From NCBI GenBank assembly GCA_031292555.1, contig JARLGV010000131.1, forward strand, positions 1-64,000: a stretch of 64,000 nucleotides of DNA, given 5' to 3'. Both the position numbers and the translations under genes were made by a program. This DNA comes from Fimbriimonas sp. (GTDB taxonomy: Bacteria; Armatimonadota; Fimbriimonadia; Fimbriimonadales; Fimbriimonadaceae). Positions 44,694 to 54,013 of the stretch are shown here, piece by piece. The first letter of the stretch is position 1, and each line of letters starts with the position of its first letter. A model generated the notes under the pieces. The model did not search any database. It worked only from the letters and a program-made list of their open reading frames with translations, and was not told the origin of the DNA.

Positions 44694-46864
44694 TGCGGAT
44701 TCCTTCCTCCTTGTGAGGTCTGGAGGTTGGGCTTATCCGATTTGCTCCCAGGCGAACTAGCCAGGAGGCAGGCCCGGTGAGCTCCGAGGCTGATTCGAGT
44801 GACGTCGTGGGCAACTGCCATCTTGCCAGGCATTCCTATCGTCGAATCGACTGCAGTCGTAGGAGTAGAGAGCGTTCCGGACACGCAGAATTGGGAGCTT
44901 CCCGTAACTCCGGTCTCGAGGTTGGCAAGCAAGATCGTGCGTTCGCCTGAAGCATAGCGCCAAGACAGGAAGCAGATGGGTCGCGTCCAGTCTTCGTTTT
45001 CCCAGCGAATGGCGTCCGTACCCCAACCGCGTTCACCAATTGCAGTTGCCACCGCGAGGTACGTCTGAGGGCTCTGGATCGACTGGTTTGTCATGTGAAG
45101 AATGAAAGGCGTCCCCCACTCAGGGGTCTCCCATACCCAGCACGACTGACCGACGGCCTTAGCGAATATCGGCCCGTCAAGATTCGATATTAAGGGACGG
45201 ATCCCATCGGAGTCGGCAAGGGTCCGCCTTCGCTGATTAACAAGCAGACCCGATGTCCCGATCCTGCATGCGAGATCCTGCTCGACAATTGCAGCCGAAG
45301 GCAGTGATGCGAGACGAGGTTCGGATTCGATCGCGATTCCCAATGCGTCACGGAGTTTCTCGTCGATTCGGGCGGCCTCGCCGATCAAAAGGAGGGGCTT
45401 TCCCGCCGAGACTTCGTGGCGAAGAAAGTTCGTCTCATCGGAGGTCAGCTTCGAAGCGAGCGGGCAGATGTAGCCGTCCGCCGTTACGGACGTGAGCCAC
45501 TTTGCGCGCGTGATCGACAGGATCGGCGCTCCGAACTTTGCGAGCATCGCCGCCCAGTCGTCGATTTCTTCGCCCCTGCTTTGGGCCGCGGGCTCGGCAA
45601 GCGACGCCTCCATCGCTTTGCGCGAATAAACGATACAAGGGCCGTCGGGAATCGGTTCTCGTTCAATGTCGACCGCTGCGGCGCCCAACGTCTCGCGAAG
45701 GAAAGTCACCGTGTCTTCGGGAAGGAGGTTCTCTCGGCGGTTCATCCATGCGATGTAGCATCCAGCCGATCGGGCGACTCGTCCGCCAGGAAGAAGGACG
45801 GAAGCATGGCTATAGGCCCAGATCTCCCATGCGACTTTGCTCGGGTACTGATGGATGCTGTCCCACGGTTCCCATGCGTCGAAGGTCTCTACAAGAAAGA
45901 GATGCTTGCAGGGCGTGTCCGCCAGCATCGCCTGATGAACGAGGGCGTTCATGAGTTGAAACGTGAAGCCCATCGAATGGGCGGGCCAGTAGTCTCCCCA
46001 AGCGGAGGCCCACGTTTGGGTGATCCACAGATCCAGGTGACCGGATCGGGCCACTCGTTCCAGGTCGAAACCATGTGAGCGCCATTCCTCGATCGAGGAG
46101 GTGCCGGAGCTGTACCCGATCATGATCAGGTTCGGGTCATGACTCTTGACGCGCGCCAACATGGCAATGATTGCCTCGTTCCAAGCCTCCCTCGATGCGG
46201 GCGCCATGTATCGAGCCTTTCGGTTGCCTCGAATGTAGGCCCTCGTGAAGATATGGTCGCGCAAGACGACGGCGTCGAACCCAACCGTTCGGGTCACTGC
46301 GGCGAGCTTGTCGGCGAAGTACTCGCCAAAGGTCGGCCGTTGCTGGCGGCAGATGGTTTCCCCATTGGGAACCTTGACCGGCGCGCCGAAGAAGAAGATG
46401 TCGAACCGGTCGTCGTACACTTCCGGATGATCGAAGAACCAGCGCCCCTCAATGTCGTATCGTGCTTTGTCCTCCTGCTCCTCGGTGCGACCGCTCCAGC
46501 CCTCGCACGCGCTCTCGGGGAACGACTGCGTTTCGATGCCCATCAGAAGCAGAGCGACGTGGAAGTCAGGCATTCCTCGGCGAACCGCCTCTTGCTTGAT
46601 CTCGGTGACGAGTTCGGCAAGACGGCGATACGTCCATTCTTCGTAGGTTGGCGATTGGCAGCAGGGAATCACCTCATCCGGATCGCCGTTCCAGTAAAGG
46701 ACCATGTCGAAGAGCCATCCGACACAGAGCGAAAGCCCCGTTCGCGTGGCGGGCGACCGCCCCCAGAGTGGCAGTAGCCTTTCGAAAAGCTGGTGAGCCC
46801 TGACCTGCGGCGGTTCTCCTTGGAACCAATAGAGATCGATTTCAAGCCAACATTCCTTGTTCAT
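44690..46864 (-). CDS. Unknown protein, probable sugar-active TIM barrel
   Basis: A 724-residue protein without a signal peptide. The N-terminal two-thirds read like a (beta/alpha)8 barrel with many aromatic residues (LSLCVGWLFDMVLYWNGDPD, CCQSPTYEEWTYRRLAEL, WITQTWASAWGDYW, FLVETFDAWEPWDS). The C-terminal part from about 400 looks like a Rossmann/GATase-like domain of the kind seen in GH42. I do not recognise a named family. A glycosidase or an inactive carbohydrate-binding relative is likely from its context. ATG 46864 overlaps the preceding stop by ATGA. Confidence 0.55.
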   Translation of the reverse strand: MNKECWLEIDLYWFQGEPPQVRAHQLFERLLPLWGRSPATRTGLSLCVGWLFDMVLYWNGDPDEVIPCCQSPTYEEWTYRRLAELVTEIKQEAVRRGMPDFHVALLLMGIETQSFPESACEGWSGRTEEQEDKARYDIEGRWFFDHPEVYDDRFDIFFFGAPVKVPNGETICRQQRPTFGEYFADKLAAVTRTVGFDAVVLRDHIFTRAYIRGNRKARYMAPASREAWNEAIIAMLARVKSHDPNLIMIGYSSGTSSIEEWRSHGFDLERVARSGHLDLWITQTWASAWGDYWPAHSMGFTFQLMNALVHQAMLADTPCKHLFLVETFDAWEPWDSIHQYPSKVAWEIWAYSHASVLLPGGRVARSAGCYIAWMNRRENLLPEDTVTFLRETLGAAAVDIEREPIPDGPCIVYSRKAMEASLAEPAAQSRGEEIDDWAAMLAKFGAPILSITRAKWLTSVTADGYICPLASKLTSDETNFLRHEVSAGKPLLLIGEAARIDEKLRDALGIAIESEPRLASLPSAAIVEQDLACRIGTSGLLVNQRRRTLADSDGIRPLISNLDGPIFAKAVGQSCWVWETPEWGTPFILHMTNQSIQSPQTYLAVATAIGERGWGTDAIRWENEDWTRPICFLSWRYASGERTILLANLETGVTGSSQFCVSGTLSTPTTAVDSTIGMPGKMAVAHDVTRISLGAHRACLLASSPGSKSDKPNLQTSQGGRNPQ

Positions 46865-48912
46865 CGGGTTACTCCTGAGGCTTCGCCACACCGCCCGATA
46901 GCCGAGTGCCACTGATCGGACGCAGCGCCTCCAAAGATCAAGCGGAATCGAAATCTCGCATCGTCAGAGCACCACATCGGGAAATTCGTGCCCCACACGA
47001 TGTTGTACAAATTGAAGTGGATGCCCTTGCGAAGCGGAGGCCTACGGTCGTTGAAATCCAATAACGACGGCTCGCCAGGAGCAACCAGGGGAGTATCTAC
47101 CGTCTCCGCCAGGAACTCGCCATGAGCATCCCAGTAACGCACGTATCGATTCACGGCATGCAGCTTTCGATTTCCCTTCCGCACGACATCAAGGGGCGAG
47201 ACCGCGCGGCCCATCTTGTCGAGCGTCCAGCCGTCGGCACGGACCTCGCGCGGCGCCAGGCTCATCCAGATCGCCTCCGGTAGTCGCGATGCAGGCTTAT
47301 CGAGCCATTGGGAATCGAGATGAAGGATGGGGGCGTCGGTTGCCGCGTCCACTCGGAGCGTCATCCGGCGCGGGCACCCGTGGGGTGAATCGGCGGGCAT
47401 GTACATCTCGGCGATGAAGCTTGTTCCGTTTTCGTGTCGCAGAAGTCGACTCAAGACCGGCCGCCAGATTCCGCTTTGCCGTTGGGCCGACTCCATCCCG
47501 GGCTTGGTCAGGTCCTTGAGAGCCCAGTCCGGCTGATTGGTAGCGTACTGGCGGAAGTATCGGGCGTAGTCTTCGGCTGAGAACACCTGGTAGCCCAATT
47601 GGGCAAGCCGATGATTCTGGTCGGACCAGACGCGTCCGTTGGCATGCTCCCTTAGGTAGGCAATGGAGCCGTCCACACCAAAAGCGAAGGTTAGGTGAGC
47701 GGTTTGGATTCGCGCCAGGGCATCCGTGACCTCCGTGTACCCAGTCAAATCCAGGTTGTGGGGTTCGCCCGCAAGCAGCCGCTCCAGAGCCTGAACCGCC
47801 AAATCCGATGTCCCCAATGCGCCAATGGCCTCGTCTAGATAGGCACGCTGCTCCTCCCAGGACGACTCGAAATGCCGGCACCGATCTTGTTGGCGCAACG
47901 CCTCGAATGCCTTCGGTTCGTACGCCTCGAAGTCGCCCAAGTGAGTCTTTTCATCCATGCCCCAGGTGTGTTCGGCAACTGCGAGGAGGGGGAGGCTGAA
48001 TGATCGGTGCAAACGGCTGTTCAATGCCATGGCGCCGCACGCGAGCCATTCCTGTCTCAGTCGAGTCAGTTCTCTGAAGCGGCGGACCTTAGTCGGATCG
48101 GTTCCTACACCATGGATCCATGTGTCGCCGATCTCGGACGTGACCACCGGCAGCGACGATCTCAACTGCACCAGGCGTCTGGCGACTCCATCCAACGTCG
48201 AGGCATGGATCGTGGCTTTCGGGAAGCTCAAAGCAAGGCGACGATAGACCTTTCCGACTTCGGGCATCGAGATGGGGCCTTGATTGTCCCCGGTGAAGCT
48301 GACGGCGACCGCCGTCTGACCGTCCGGCAGGATCATGACGTCGCCGTAATCGTGCTGAACCATGACGATGAGCTCGGCGCCGTCTGGCTCCTGCCATCGG
48401 AACAGCGGCGGTACCTTCGCCGGAGGACACGCGGGGTTGACTCCTATGTGAAAGAATTCGACGCCGGCTTCCGCCATCAATGGGATCATCGAGCGTGTGT
48501 GGCCGGGAACGTCCGTCATCTTCGCCCCTGTCGTCTTGAATCCGAAACGCGCGTCGAGATCCTGGGAGAGGCTCAGGCCGAACCGAAACAACGATGGATC
48601 CATCAACTCGGTGTGAGTCGTAAACGGCAGAGCGTGCCACGAGAAATCGCCGATGGCGATTGCCCGCTCCATCGCGGCTCGGCCGGCGGCATCCGCCGTT
48701 TCAAGGAACTGATGCACCAGCCAGGATCCTGTCGTCCAAACGAATCGCTCGGCGGGATTCACCATGCGGGACTGCTCGGCGAGTCGTAACGCGTTTGGAA
48801 TGTAGTCGTCCACGTACCGTCGCACGACGTTCTTCGCCAGATCGGTGAATCCAAGATCCAGGTGGGTCTTGAAGATCACATGTACTTCTTTGACTTCGGT
48901 GTTCGATTTCAT
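46861..48912 (-). CDS. GH38-like protein (DUF5054)
   Basis: A 683-residue cytoplasmic protein. The N-terminus VHVIFKTHLDLGFTDLA has the His-x-Asp metal pair of the GH38 alpha-mannosidase/GH57 fold. TDVPGHTRSMIPLM holds a candidate catalytic Asp and GVEFFHIGVNPACPP follows, as in the DUF5054 family. Large beta-sandwich domains follow the barrel. It probably hydrolyses an alpha-linked sugar, but no member's substrate is known to me. 4-bp overlaps on both sides (48909-48912 and 46861-46864) show strict coupling to its neighbours. Confidence 0.7.
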   Translation of the reverse strand: MKSNTEVKEVHVIFKTHLDLGFTDLAKNVVRRYVDDYIPNALRLAEQSRMVNPAERFVWTTGSWLVHQFLETADAAGRAAMERAIAIGDFSWHALPFTTHTELMDPSLFRFGLSLSQDLDARFGFKTTGAKMTDVPGHTRSMIPLMAEAGVEFFHIGVNPACPPAKVPPLFRWQEPDGAELIVMVQHDYGDVMILPDGQTAVAVSFTGDNQGPISMPEVGKVYRRLALSFPKATIHASTLDGVARRLVQLRSSLPVVTSEIGDTWIHGVGTDPTKVRRFRELTRLRQEWLACGAMALNSRLHRSFSLPLLAVAEHTWGMDEKTHLGDFEAYEPKAFEALRQQDRCRHFESSWEEQRAYLDEAIGALGTSDLAVQALERLLAGEPHNLDLTGYTEVTDALARIQTAHLTFAFGVDGSIAYLREHANGRVWSDQNHRLAQLGYQVFSAEDYARYFRQYATNQPDWALKDLTKPGMESAQRQSGIWRPVLSRLLRHENGTSFIAEMYMPADSPHGCPRRMTLRVDAATDAPILHLDSQWLDKPASRLPEAIWMSLAPREVRADGWTLDKMGRAVSPLDVVRKGNRKLHAVNRYVRYWDAHGEFLAETVDTPLVAPGEPSLLDFNDRRPPLRKGIHFNLYNIVWGTNFPMWCSDDARFRFRLIFGGAASDQWHSAIGRCGEASGVTR

Positions 48913-51224
48913 TTCGTGGTTCCCGCGTTGAGGAGAATCCGCTTCCGGAGAGCATATAGGGTCGGCGGGTCAGCCTCCGTGGCGCTTGGGTTGATGGCGT
49001 GCTGTTCCATCAGTGGGAAGAGGCCGCCGTGTGACCGATAGATCGCAGCAGTCCAATGTGGGGGCGATCCGGCGTTTCTCCACGCTAAGCAAAGCGAATC
49101 CCTGCCGCTCAACTGCTCATCCAACGCACAGATCAAGAAGTCGGTCATGTTCTGGGGAGTGGAGACGAGGGGGGAGGAGGCGTCAACGCCATCAATCTTG
49201 GTAGTGACCGCCAGTCCAGTTTTGGATCTCACCACAACCGCAAGCCGGTCCGTGCTCCGAATGCCGTTGGCGAGGATTCGGGCGTCAGACCTCATGCCCT
49301 CGATTCCGACGTAGGTTTTCGCGTGAAGCGAGGCGGCATTGATAGTGCTCGCGATGAGCGTGCGGTTTTGGTCGTCCGACACCGCTTCATACCGAAAGGA
49401 AGTCCGGTCGGCGGAAGCCGAAGTCATCTTGTACACGCGGAGACGAATCGAATCCCCGTTCGCTGGTCGCCGGGCAACGACGATCTCGTCGGGATCGCCT
49501 TGTCCGACGATTTCCGGAATCAGGTTGGCCGTCGTGAGGCCGACAAACGTTCCGTCCGCCGTGTCGCGAGCGATCGATAGATCCTCGCCGAGCCGTCCGC
49601 AGTTCTGGTTATAGAACGTGACCCTGCGGACCCCGTCCCTTTCCGGTTCGATAGTCAGGAACTCGTCGACCCCGTCGCCATCGATCTCGATGCGATGGAT
49701 CGCCTGCGTTGGCGACCGGAACAGCCAATCTCCCAGCCGGTTCTCGCTTTGGTCAAGCCAACGAATTCCGTAGGAGTAGAAATCGAACCATGCGTGGACG
49801 GGCTTAGTCCTTTGACCCAACCAACTGAACCCCAGCGTCGTTTGAGCATAGTCGATCGGCGGATCGGAGACGTCGTTCTCGTGGAACCGTTGTTGATTGC
49901 GATCGAACACGACGTCCAGGCGGTCGGGGGCGTTGGCCGTTCCGCCCGGGTCGAGTAACGCCTGCCGGAGTCTCTTGAGGGCCAAACGCTCGGAGTGATC
50001 GGGAGCTTGCTCCCAGGCGCCGGAGAAGTCCGGCTTTCCGTGCATCGGCTCGTTGAAGAAAAAGGAACCGGGCTCGAACTGCAGAATCGACGCGCCTTGC
50101 CGAAGGCCATCCTTGACGTAGGCGGCCATGATCTCCTCAGGGCATGCGAGCTCACCGGATAGATAGTAGTGGCCAGTCAGCGTATAGGTCAGTTCGTGCC
50201 AGAACCAGCTTTGAATGGACATGCCCCACTGAGAATTCGGAGTGGTCTTGAGCGGGAACTGAGTGTACGGCATGTCGAAAAAAAGCCAACTCGGGGTCGG
50301 CCGCGTGACGCCGGGCTTGCTGGGACCGATCTTCGCCGTCAGGAACTCGAGGTTCGGCGTGTAGTGATAGTTGTTGTTCGCCCAGCTGAAGCATAGGAGG
50401 CTGCCAAGCTTCTGCTCCGCCTCGTTCTGGAGTGTTCGGTAGGGCTCGGCCTCGAAATAGGGACGGTGATTGGGATCGTAGACGTAATGGGGCTCGTCGG
50501 TGACCGGCGGGGATTTCATGAGCCAATTGGAGTCGCTCCAAAGGAGACGCAATCGCTTCCTTCGGCACAACTCGATGCATCCACGGATCACCTGTTCGTC
50601 CGTGATGAACCCATGCTTCCACGTGGGCTGGGCCCTCCAACCCGCGTCGGAGCCATAGACTTCGTGGAAGCGGATTCCTTTCAGCACATCCGGATAGGCG
50701 TCTGACAACGCGCCGAACGTCTGCATGTCCATCGAGAGGCCCAGGCGCGGATGATCGCTTGGGCCCGCGCCAAGGAGCGGAATGGGCCTCTTGTCAAGCT
50801 CGCCGCTTTGCTCAGTGGCGACGCCCGATGAGTACGCCTCCAGGAAGACGTCGATATGCGGTTCGCCCGCAGATCTCTTCCCAAAAAAATCGAGGAGGCG
50901 CCGCAAGGCAGGCTGGACAGAGTCGAGCCCCCCATTCGGGGCCGCCGGGGAGTAGGCCTGGCATGGGTAGACGAGAACTGCGACGTCGTACTTAACGGCA
51001 AGGGGAGCCAACCCGGTTCGGATTCGGCCCAGACACTCATCGAGGCCCTTCGGATCGCTTCGAAACGCCCCGAGAAGACCGTCGGAGAACCCTTCGTCGA
51101 TCTCAAAGAGCAGGAGCGGCTTCGCAGGCTTGGCGGCAAACCCTACTGGGCTGGCATTGCCGATACCGACGGTCAGCCAGAGCGCAAACATGGCAGCAAC
51201 CGGTCCCTTCGTCAACGTGTTCAT
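48909..51224 (-). CDS. Exported unknown protein of the glycan operon
   Basis: A 771-residue protein with a signal peptide (AAMFALWLTVGIGNASP). About residues 35-420 look like a TIM-barrel (LLLFEIDEGFSDGLLGAF, IDVFLEAYSSGV, RLRLLWSDSNWLMKSPP, SLLCFSWANNNYHYTPN, ASILQFEPGSFFFNEP). The rest is beta-rich, perhaps a propeller-like or binding part (VDEFLTIEPERDGVRRVTFY). No catalytic pair is certain. It likely acts on, or binds, the glycan outside the inner membrane. ATG 51224 overlaps the upstream stop. Confidence 0.5.
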   Translation of the reverse strand: MNTLTKGPVAAMFALWLTVGIGNASPVGFAAKPAKPLLLFEIDEGFSDGLLGAFRSDPKGLDECLGRIRTGLAPLAVKYDVAVLVYPCQAYSPAAPNGGLDSVQPALRRLLDFFGKRSAGEPHIDVFLEAYSSGVATEQSGELDKRPIPLLGAGPSDHPRLGLSMDMQTFGALSDAYPDVLKGIRFHEVYGSDAGWRAQPTWKHGFITDEQVIRGCIELCRRKRLRLLWSDSNWLMKSPPVTDEPHYVYDPNHRPYFEAEPYRTLQNEAEQKLGSLLCFSWANNNYHYTPNLEFLTAKIGPSKPGVTRPTPSWLFFDMPYTQFPLKTTPNSQWGMSIQSWFWHELTYTLTGHYYLSGELACPEEIMAAYVKDGLRQGASILQFEPGSFFFNEPMHGKPDFSGAWEQAPDHSERLALKRLRQALLDPGGTANAPDRLDVVFDRNQQRFHENDVSDPPIDYAQTTLGFSWLGQRTKPVHAWFDFYSYGIRWLDQSENRLGDWLFRSPTQAIHRIEIDGDGVDEFLTIEPERDGVRRVTFYNQNCGRLGEDLSIARDTADGTFVGLTTANLIPEIVGQGDPDEIVVARRPANGDSIRLRVYKMTSASADRTSFRYEAVSDDQNRTLIASTINAASLHAKTYVGIEGMRSDARILANGIRSTDRLAVVVRSKTGLAVTTKIDGVDASSPLVSTPQNMTDFLICALDEQLSGRDSLCLAWRNAGSPPHWTAAIYRSHGGLFPLMEQHAINPSATEADPPTLYALRKRILLNAGTTK

Positions 51225-52882
51225 CGGACAGTCTCCTCAAACGTCAGGCGGATCACGGCCGGATGGTCTGTCTCGACGACCGTCAGGCCGTTCTGCTCGA
51301 CGACCGTTGCCGGTCCACCGGGCTTCCACGTGTCGCCGTCGAAGCGACCACGCTCTGCGTGAACCTTCGCGATTCCGCCGATGGCAATTCGTCCCTTCGG
51401 CAGCGCCAAGAACAGATCCTTCGGACCGGTACGCACAACGATTCCGGCATCGCTTCCGCTGACTTCGAGCGACAAGGTCCCCAGGTGAAGCGTGAACTTG
51501 CCCGAGCTCCCAGTTCGCGTAGAGGCGCCTTCCCGAACGAACCATCGATCGGCTTCTACGGGTGACTCGTCCGCCTTCCTCGGAACGAAGTTGCCGAAGA
51601 CGTCGGTGCTCAGCCCGGCCCGAATGTCGCGAATGGCGTACCAGCCGACGAGCCGCTCGGTTCCTCTGGCGCGGGCGATCGGGGCCCGAGCCCACTTGAG
51701 GGGATACAGGGCGTCGGCATACCGTTGCTTGGCCACCGGATCGTCGACGACGGTAAACGGGGGATGGCATTCCCAAAGCAGGTTTCCAAGCCCCTGCTGC
51801 CCAATGATCGTGTAGTAGGGCAGTACATCCAGGTTCAGCCGAACCTCGGAGTTCTCAGTAGGGTTCTCGGCAGCTAACGCGATGTTGCGATCCAGCAGCG
51901 AACGCGACAGCCAATTCGGCTCGCGCGGGCTGAGTATCCCGTCGATGCCGACGAATGCCAAGTTGGGGCACCTCGTCAGGAAGATGGGGATCACACGGGG
52001 CGGCCACCATGGGCTGTTCACGTAGAGCGGAATGGGATAGACCCTTGTGATGGAGTCAGTCAGAACGCGCACGTAGTCCGCGAAGCTCTTGAACATGAAC
52101 TCCTCACCGTTCTCATAGGATCCTGACCTCCACTTTGTCATGCAGTTTGTGCACTGGCACCGAATGGCAAGCTCTTCTGCGCTGCCATCGGCCGGACGCT
52201 TGCCGTCCCACTGCTGATAGTAGAACTCGTTGTCCAGTTGCATCATGATCACGGTTCGATGCAGGTCCGTATCTCGAAGGTGCTCCGCCACTCGGGTTAC
52301 CAACCGCCGCTCGCGCTCAAGCGTCATCGGGTCGTTTGGACACATCGGGGGGCCGGCATCGACGTACTTGTATGGGTAGGGAAGCACCATGCGGTGGTAC
52401 TTCTGAGGAGCTTTCAAAATGTAGTCGGGCGTGTAGCCTGGGTAGACGGATGAACCGACGCCTTCGCCGACTTTGCCGCATACGTTCGTGTTGAACAGGT
52501 TCACAACCAGCTTGAGTCCGTTTGACTCGGCCTTTCGAATGAACCAATCGAGAAACTGAAAGTCGTACTTGTCTTCTGTGTTCTCGATCTTGGACCAGGG
52601 AATGCCCACCGAGACTGCGGTGGCATTCATCTCTCGATAGCCCTCAAAGAATTCCGATGCCTTCGCGTCTTGCTTGGTGCTCCGCCAAACGTCGCACTGC
52701 GCCCCGACCAACAAGAACGGCCGGCCATCCACCACTAGAGTCTCGATACCGTTGATTTTTGAAATGCGGGCGACAGGATGCTTGGTTTTAGGCGGATGCG
52801 AGTTCATGGAATTCAACACAATCTGAGAGCCGGCGCTTGCGAGGCGGACGACAAGAAGGACGAAGAAGGCGAAGGCACGCAC
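51221..52882 (-). CDS. Clan GH-A glycoside hydrolase, beta-galactosidase-like
   Basis: A 553-residue protein resembling GH35/GH42. SVGIPWSKIENTEDKYDFQFLD is the usual strand 2-3 region of such enzymes (only the pattern 'W..E...G.YDF' matters). MMQLDNEFYYQQWDG gives the Asn-Glu acid/base, and NLLWECHPPF holds a possible nucleophile Glu. A C-terminal beta domain follows. GTG 52882 gives a good signal peptide (RAFAFFVLLVVRLASAGS); TTG 52897 is equally possible, and ATG 52807 would remove the signal. First of the five overlapping genes, after a strong hairpin. Confidence 0.65.
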   Translation of the reverse strand: MRAFAFFVLLVVRLASAGSQIVLNSMNSHPPKTKHPVARISKINGIETLVVDGRPFLLVGAQCDVWRSTKQDAKASEFFEGYREMNATAVSVGIPWSKIENTEDKYDFQFLDWFIRKAESNGLKLVVNLFNTNVCGKVGEGVGSSVYPGYTPDYILKAPQKYHRMVLPYPYKYVDAGPPMCPNDPMTLERERRLVTRVAEHLRDTDLHRTVIMMQLDNEFYYQQWDGKRPADGSAEELAIRCQCTNCMTKWRSGSYENGEEFMFKSFADYVRVLTDSITRVYPIPLYVNSPWWPPRVIPIFLTRCPNLAFVGIDGILSPREPNWLSRSLLDRNIALAAENPTENSEVRLNLDVLPYYTIIGQQGLGNLLWECHPPFTVVDDPVAKQRYADALYPLKWARAPIARARGTERLVGWYAIRDIRAGLSTDVFGNFVPRKADESPVEADRWFVREGASTRTGSSGKFTLHLGTLSLEVSGSDAGIVVRTGPKDLFLALPKGRIAIGGIAKVHAERGRFDGDTWKPGGPATVVEQNGLTVVETDHPAVIRLTFEETVR

Positions 52883-52925
52883 ACGATGGGCCGCCAACCG
52901 CTTCGACGCGATCGATGGGTGCGGT

Positions 52926-52956
52926 CCCCCTGCCCTGCGGAATGCAGGGCAGGGGG
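52926..52956. other. Perfect 13-bp hairpin between the pseudopilin module and the hydrolase genes
   Basis: CCCCCTGCCCTGC and GCAGGGCAGGGGG pair perfectly around GGAAT. It lies between the small membrane protein gene (ends 52972) and the first hydrolase start (52882). Neither strand has a T-run after the stem, so it is not a standard terminator. It may be a repeat element, or an RNA-stability or processing hairpin that separates expression of the regulator/pseudopilin part from the enzymes. Confidence 0.6.
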
Positions 52957-52971
52957 GTGGTCCGGGATGGG

Positions 52972-53154
52972 TCACCGACTTGGCGCGATCCCGCCGGCCG
53001 GAGGCACCGGAGGAGCCCCCGTCCGTTGAGGGCGCTGTAAGGCGATGCTCTCGACAACAGGTCCGCTCGTCTTTTGGTATATGAACAGAGCGACGCCTCC
53101 GAGCACGATGGCAACAACAACCGCAACGACCCAAGGTGGTATCTGTGCTTTCAT
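52972..53154 (-). CDS. Small single-pass membrane protein coupled to the pseudopilin
   Basis: A 60-residue protein: short N-terminus, one transmembrane helix (VVAVVVAIVLGGVALFIY, about 9-26), then a Pro/Gly-rich tail (APPVPPAGGIAP). It starts 19 bases after the pseudopilin stop, with AGGAG about 13 bases before the ATG. I know no family. It occupies the same place as the small lipoprotein at 14045-14251 in the other module, and both have a membrane anchor plus a Gly/Pro-rich tail. Confidence 0.6.
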   Translation of the reverse strand: MKAQIPPWVVAVVVAIVLGGVALFIYQKTSGPVVESIALQRPQRTGAPPVPPAGGIAPSR

Positions 53155-53173
53155 AGGGCTCGATTAGCTCCTG

Positions 53174-54013
53174 CTAGTACAACTCTGGGTGCTTGTACGG
53201 GTCGACGTTGCAGTCGTCCTGAATCGTCCATTCGCAGGGGAACGTCATGCCCCATTGGCGAGTCGATGCGTGACCATCGAACCACAACAGGTTGTCCATC
53301 TTGCTGAACACGCCGGTGACGCTTGGGTCCTTCGAAGTGCCGCCCTTGCCGGAGAAGGTCTGGGGCATATAGCCTCTGAACATTGCATAGTCGGTGCTAT
53401 AGTCGTCGTACGTCACGAGCGAGATGCCGTTCTCGATGAGGATCATATCCGACGGCTGTTCGACCACCGACTCATTGTCGTGATCCCACCACCGCAGACC
53501 CCAGTGCAGGCCGCCGTCAGCGTTCCATGACCAGCCACCGTACTTGCTGGCAAAGGGCGCGACGATTCCCCACTCTCCGCCCCAGAACTCGCCTGCCGAG
53601 TTCATGTTATAGGACATCTGCGCGGTGTTCGTCTGCCAGTTGATGTTCGCGAAGTTGTCGGCTGGGCACCACCAACTTGGGATTGTCGTCTTATTGATGT
53701 TTCCCGGTGAGAGGAATACCTGGTCGCTCTTGGTGTACGGCATGAGCTTCGTCGGCCAGTATGCATAGTAATCGCCGGCGCATTGCCCGGTCGCTTCGGA
53801 GTGCCACAGGTAGGCCTGGGCCATGTAGGCGTCGTTATCGTTGGAGTACATGAAGTACGCCAAGCCGATCTGTTTGATGTTGCTGAGATCCACCGCCTTC
53901 TTGGCGGCCAATTTCGCCTGTGCGAAGACTGGGAAAAGGATTGCCGCTAGAATCGCAATGATCGCGATTACTACGAGCAGTTCTATAAGAGTAAATCCAG
54001 TACGCTTTGTCAT
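53174..54013 (-). CDS. Type II pseudopilin-like protein, copy 2
   Basis: A 279-residue protein with leader TKRTG, then [18 protein letters not shown] and [17 protein letters not shown], nearly identical to copy 1 over the first 45 residues. The globular part differs strongly and is rich in Trp and Tyr ([20 protein letters not shown]), which could suit sugar binding. The C-terminal WFDGHAST segment matches the DGH block of copy 1. ATG 54013 overlaps the LacI stop by 4 bp. The strong conservation of the helix fits use of a shared prepilin peptidase and assembly machine encoded elsewhere. Confidence 0.85.
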   Translation of the reverse strand: MTKRTGFTLIELLVVIAIIAILAAILFPVFAQAKLAAKKAVDLSNIKQIGLAYFMYSNDNDAYMAQAYLWHSEATGQCAGDYYAYWPTKLMPYTKSDQVFLSPGNINKTTIPSWWCPADNFANINWQTNTAQMSYNMNSAGEFWGGEWGIVAPFASKYGGWSWNADGGLHWGLRWWDHDNESVVEQPSDMILIENGISLVTYDDYSTDYAMFRGYMPQTFSGKGGTSKDPSVTGVFSKMDNLLWFDGHASTRQWGMTFPCEWTIQDDCNVDPYKHPELY

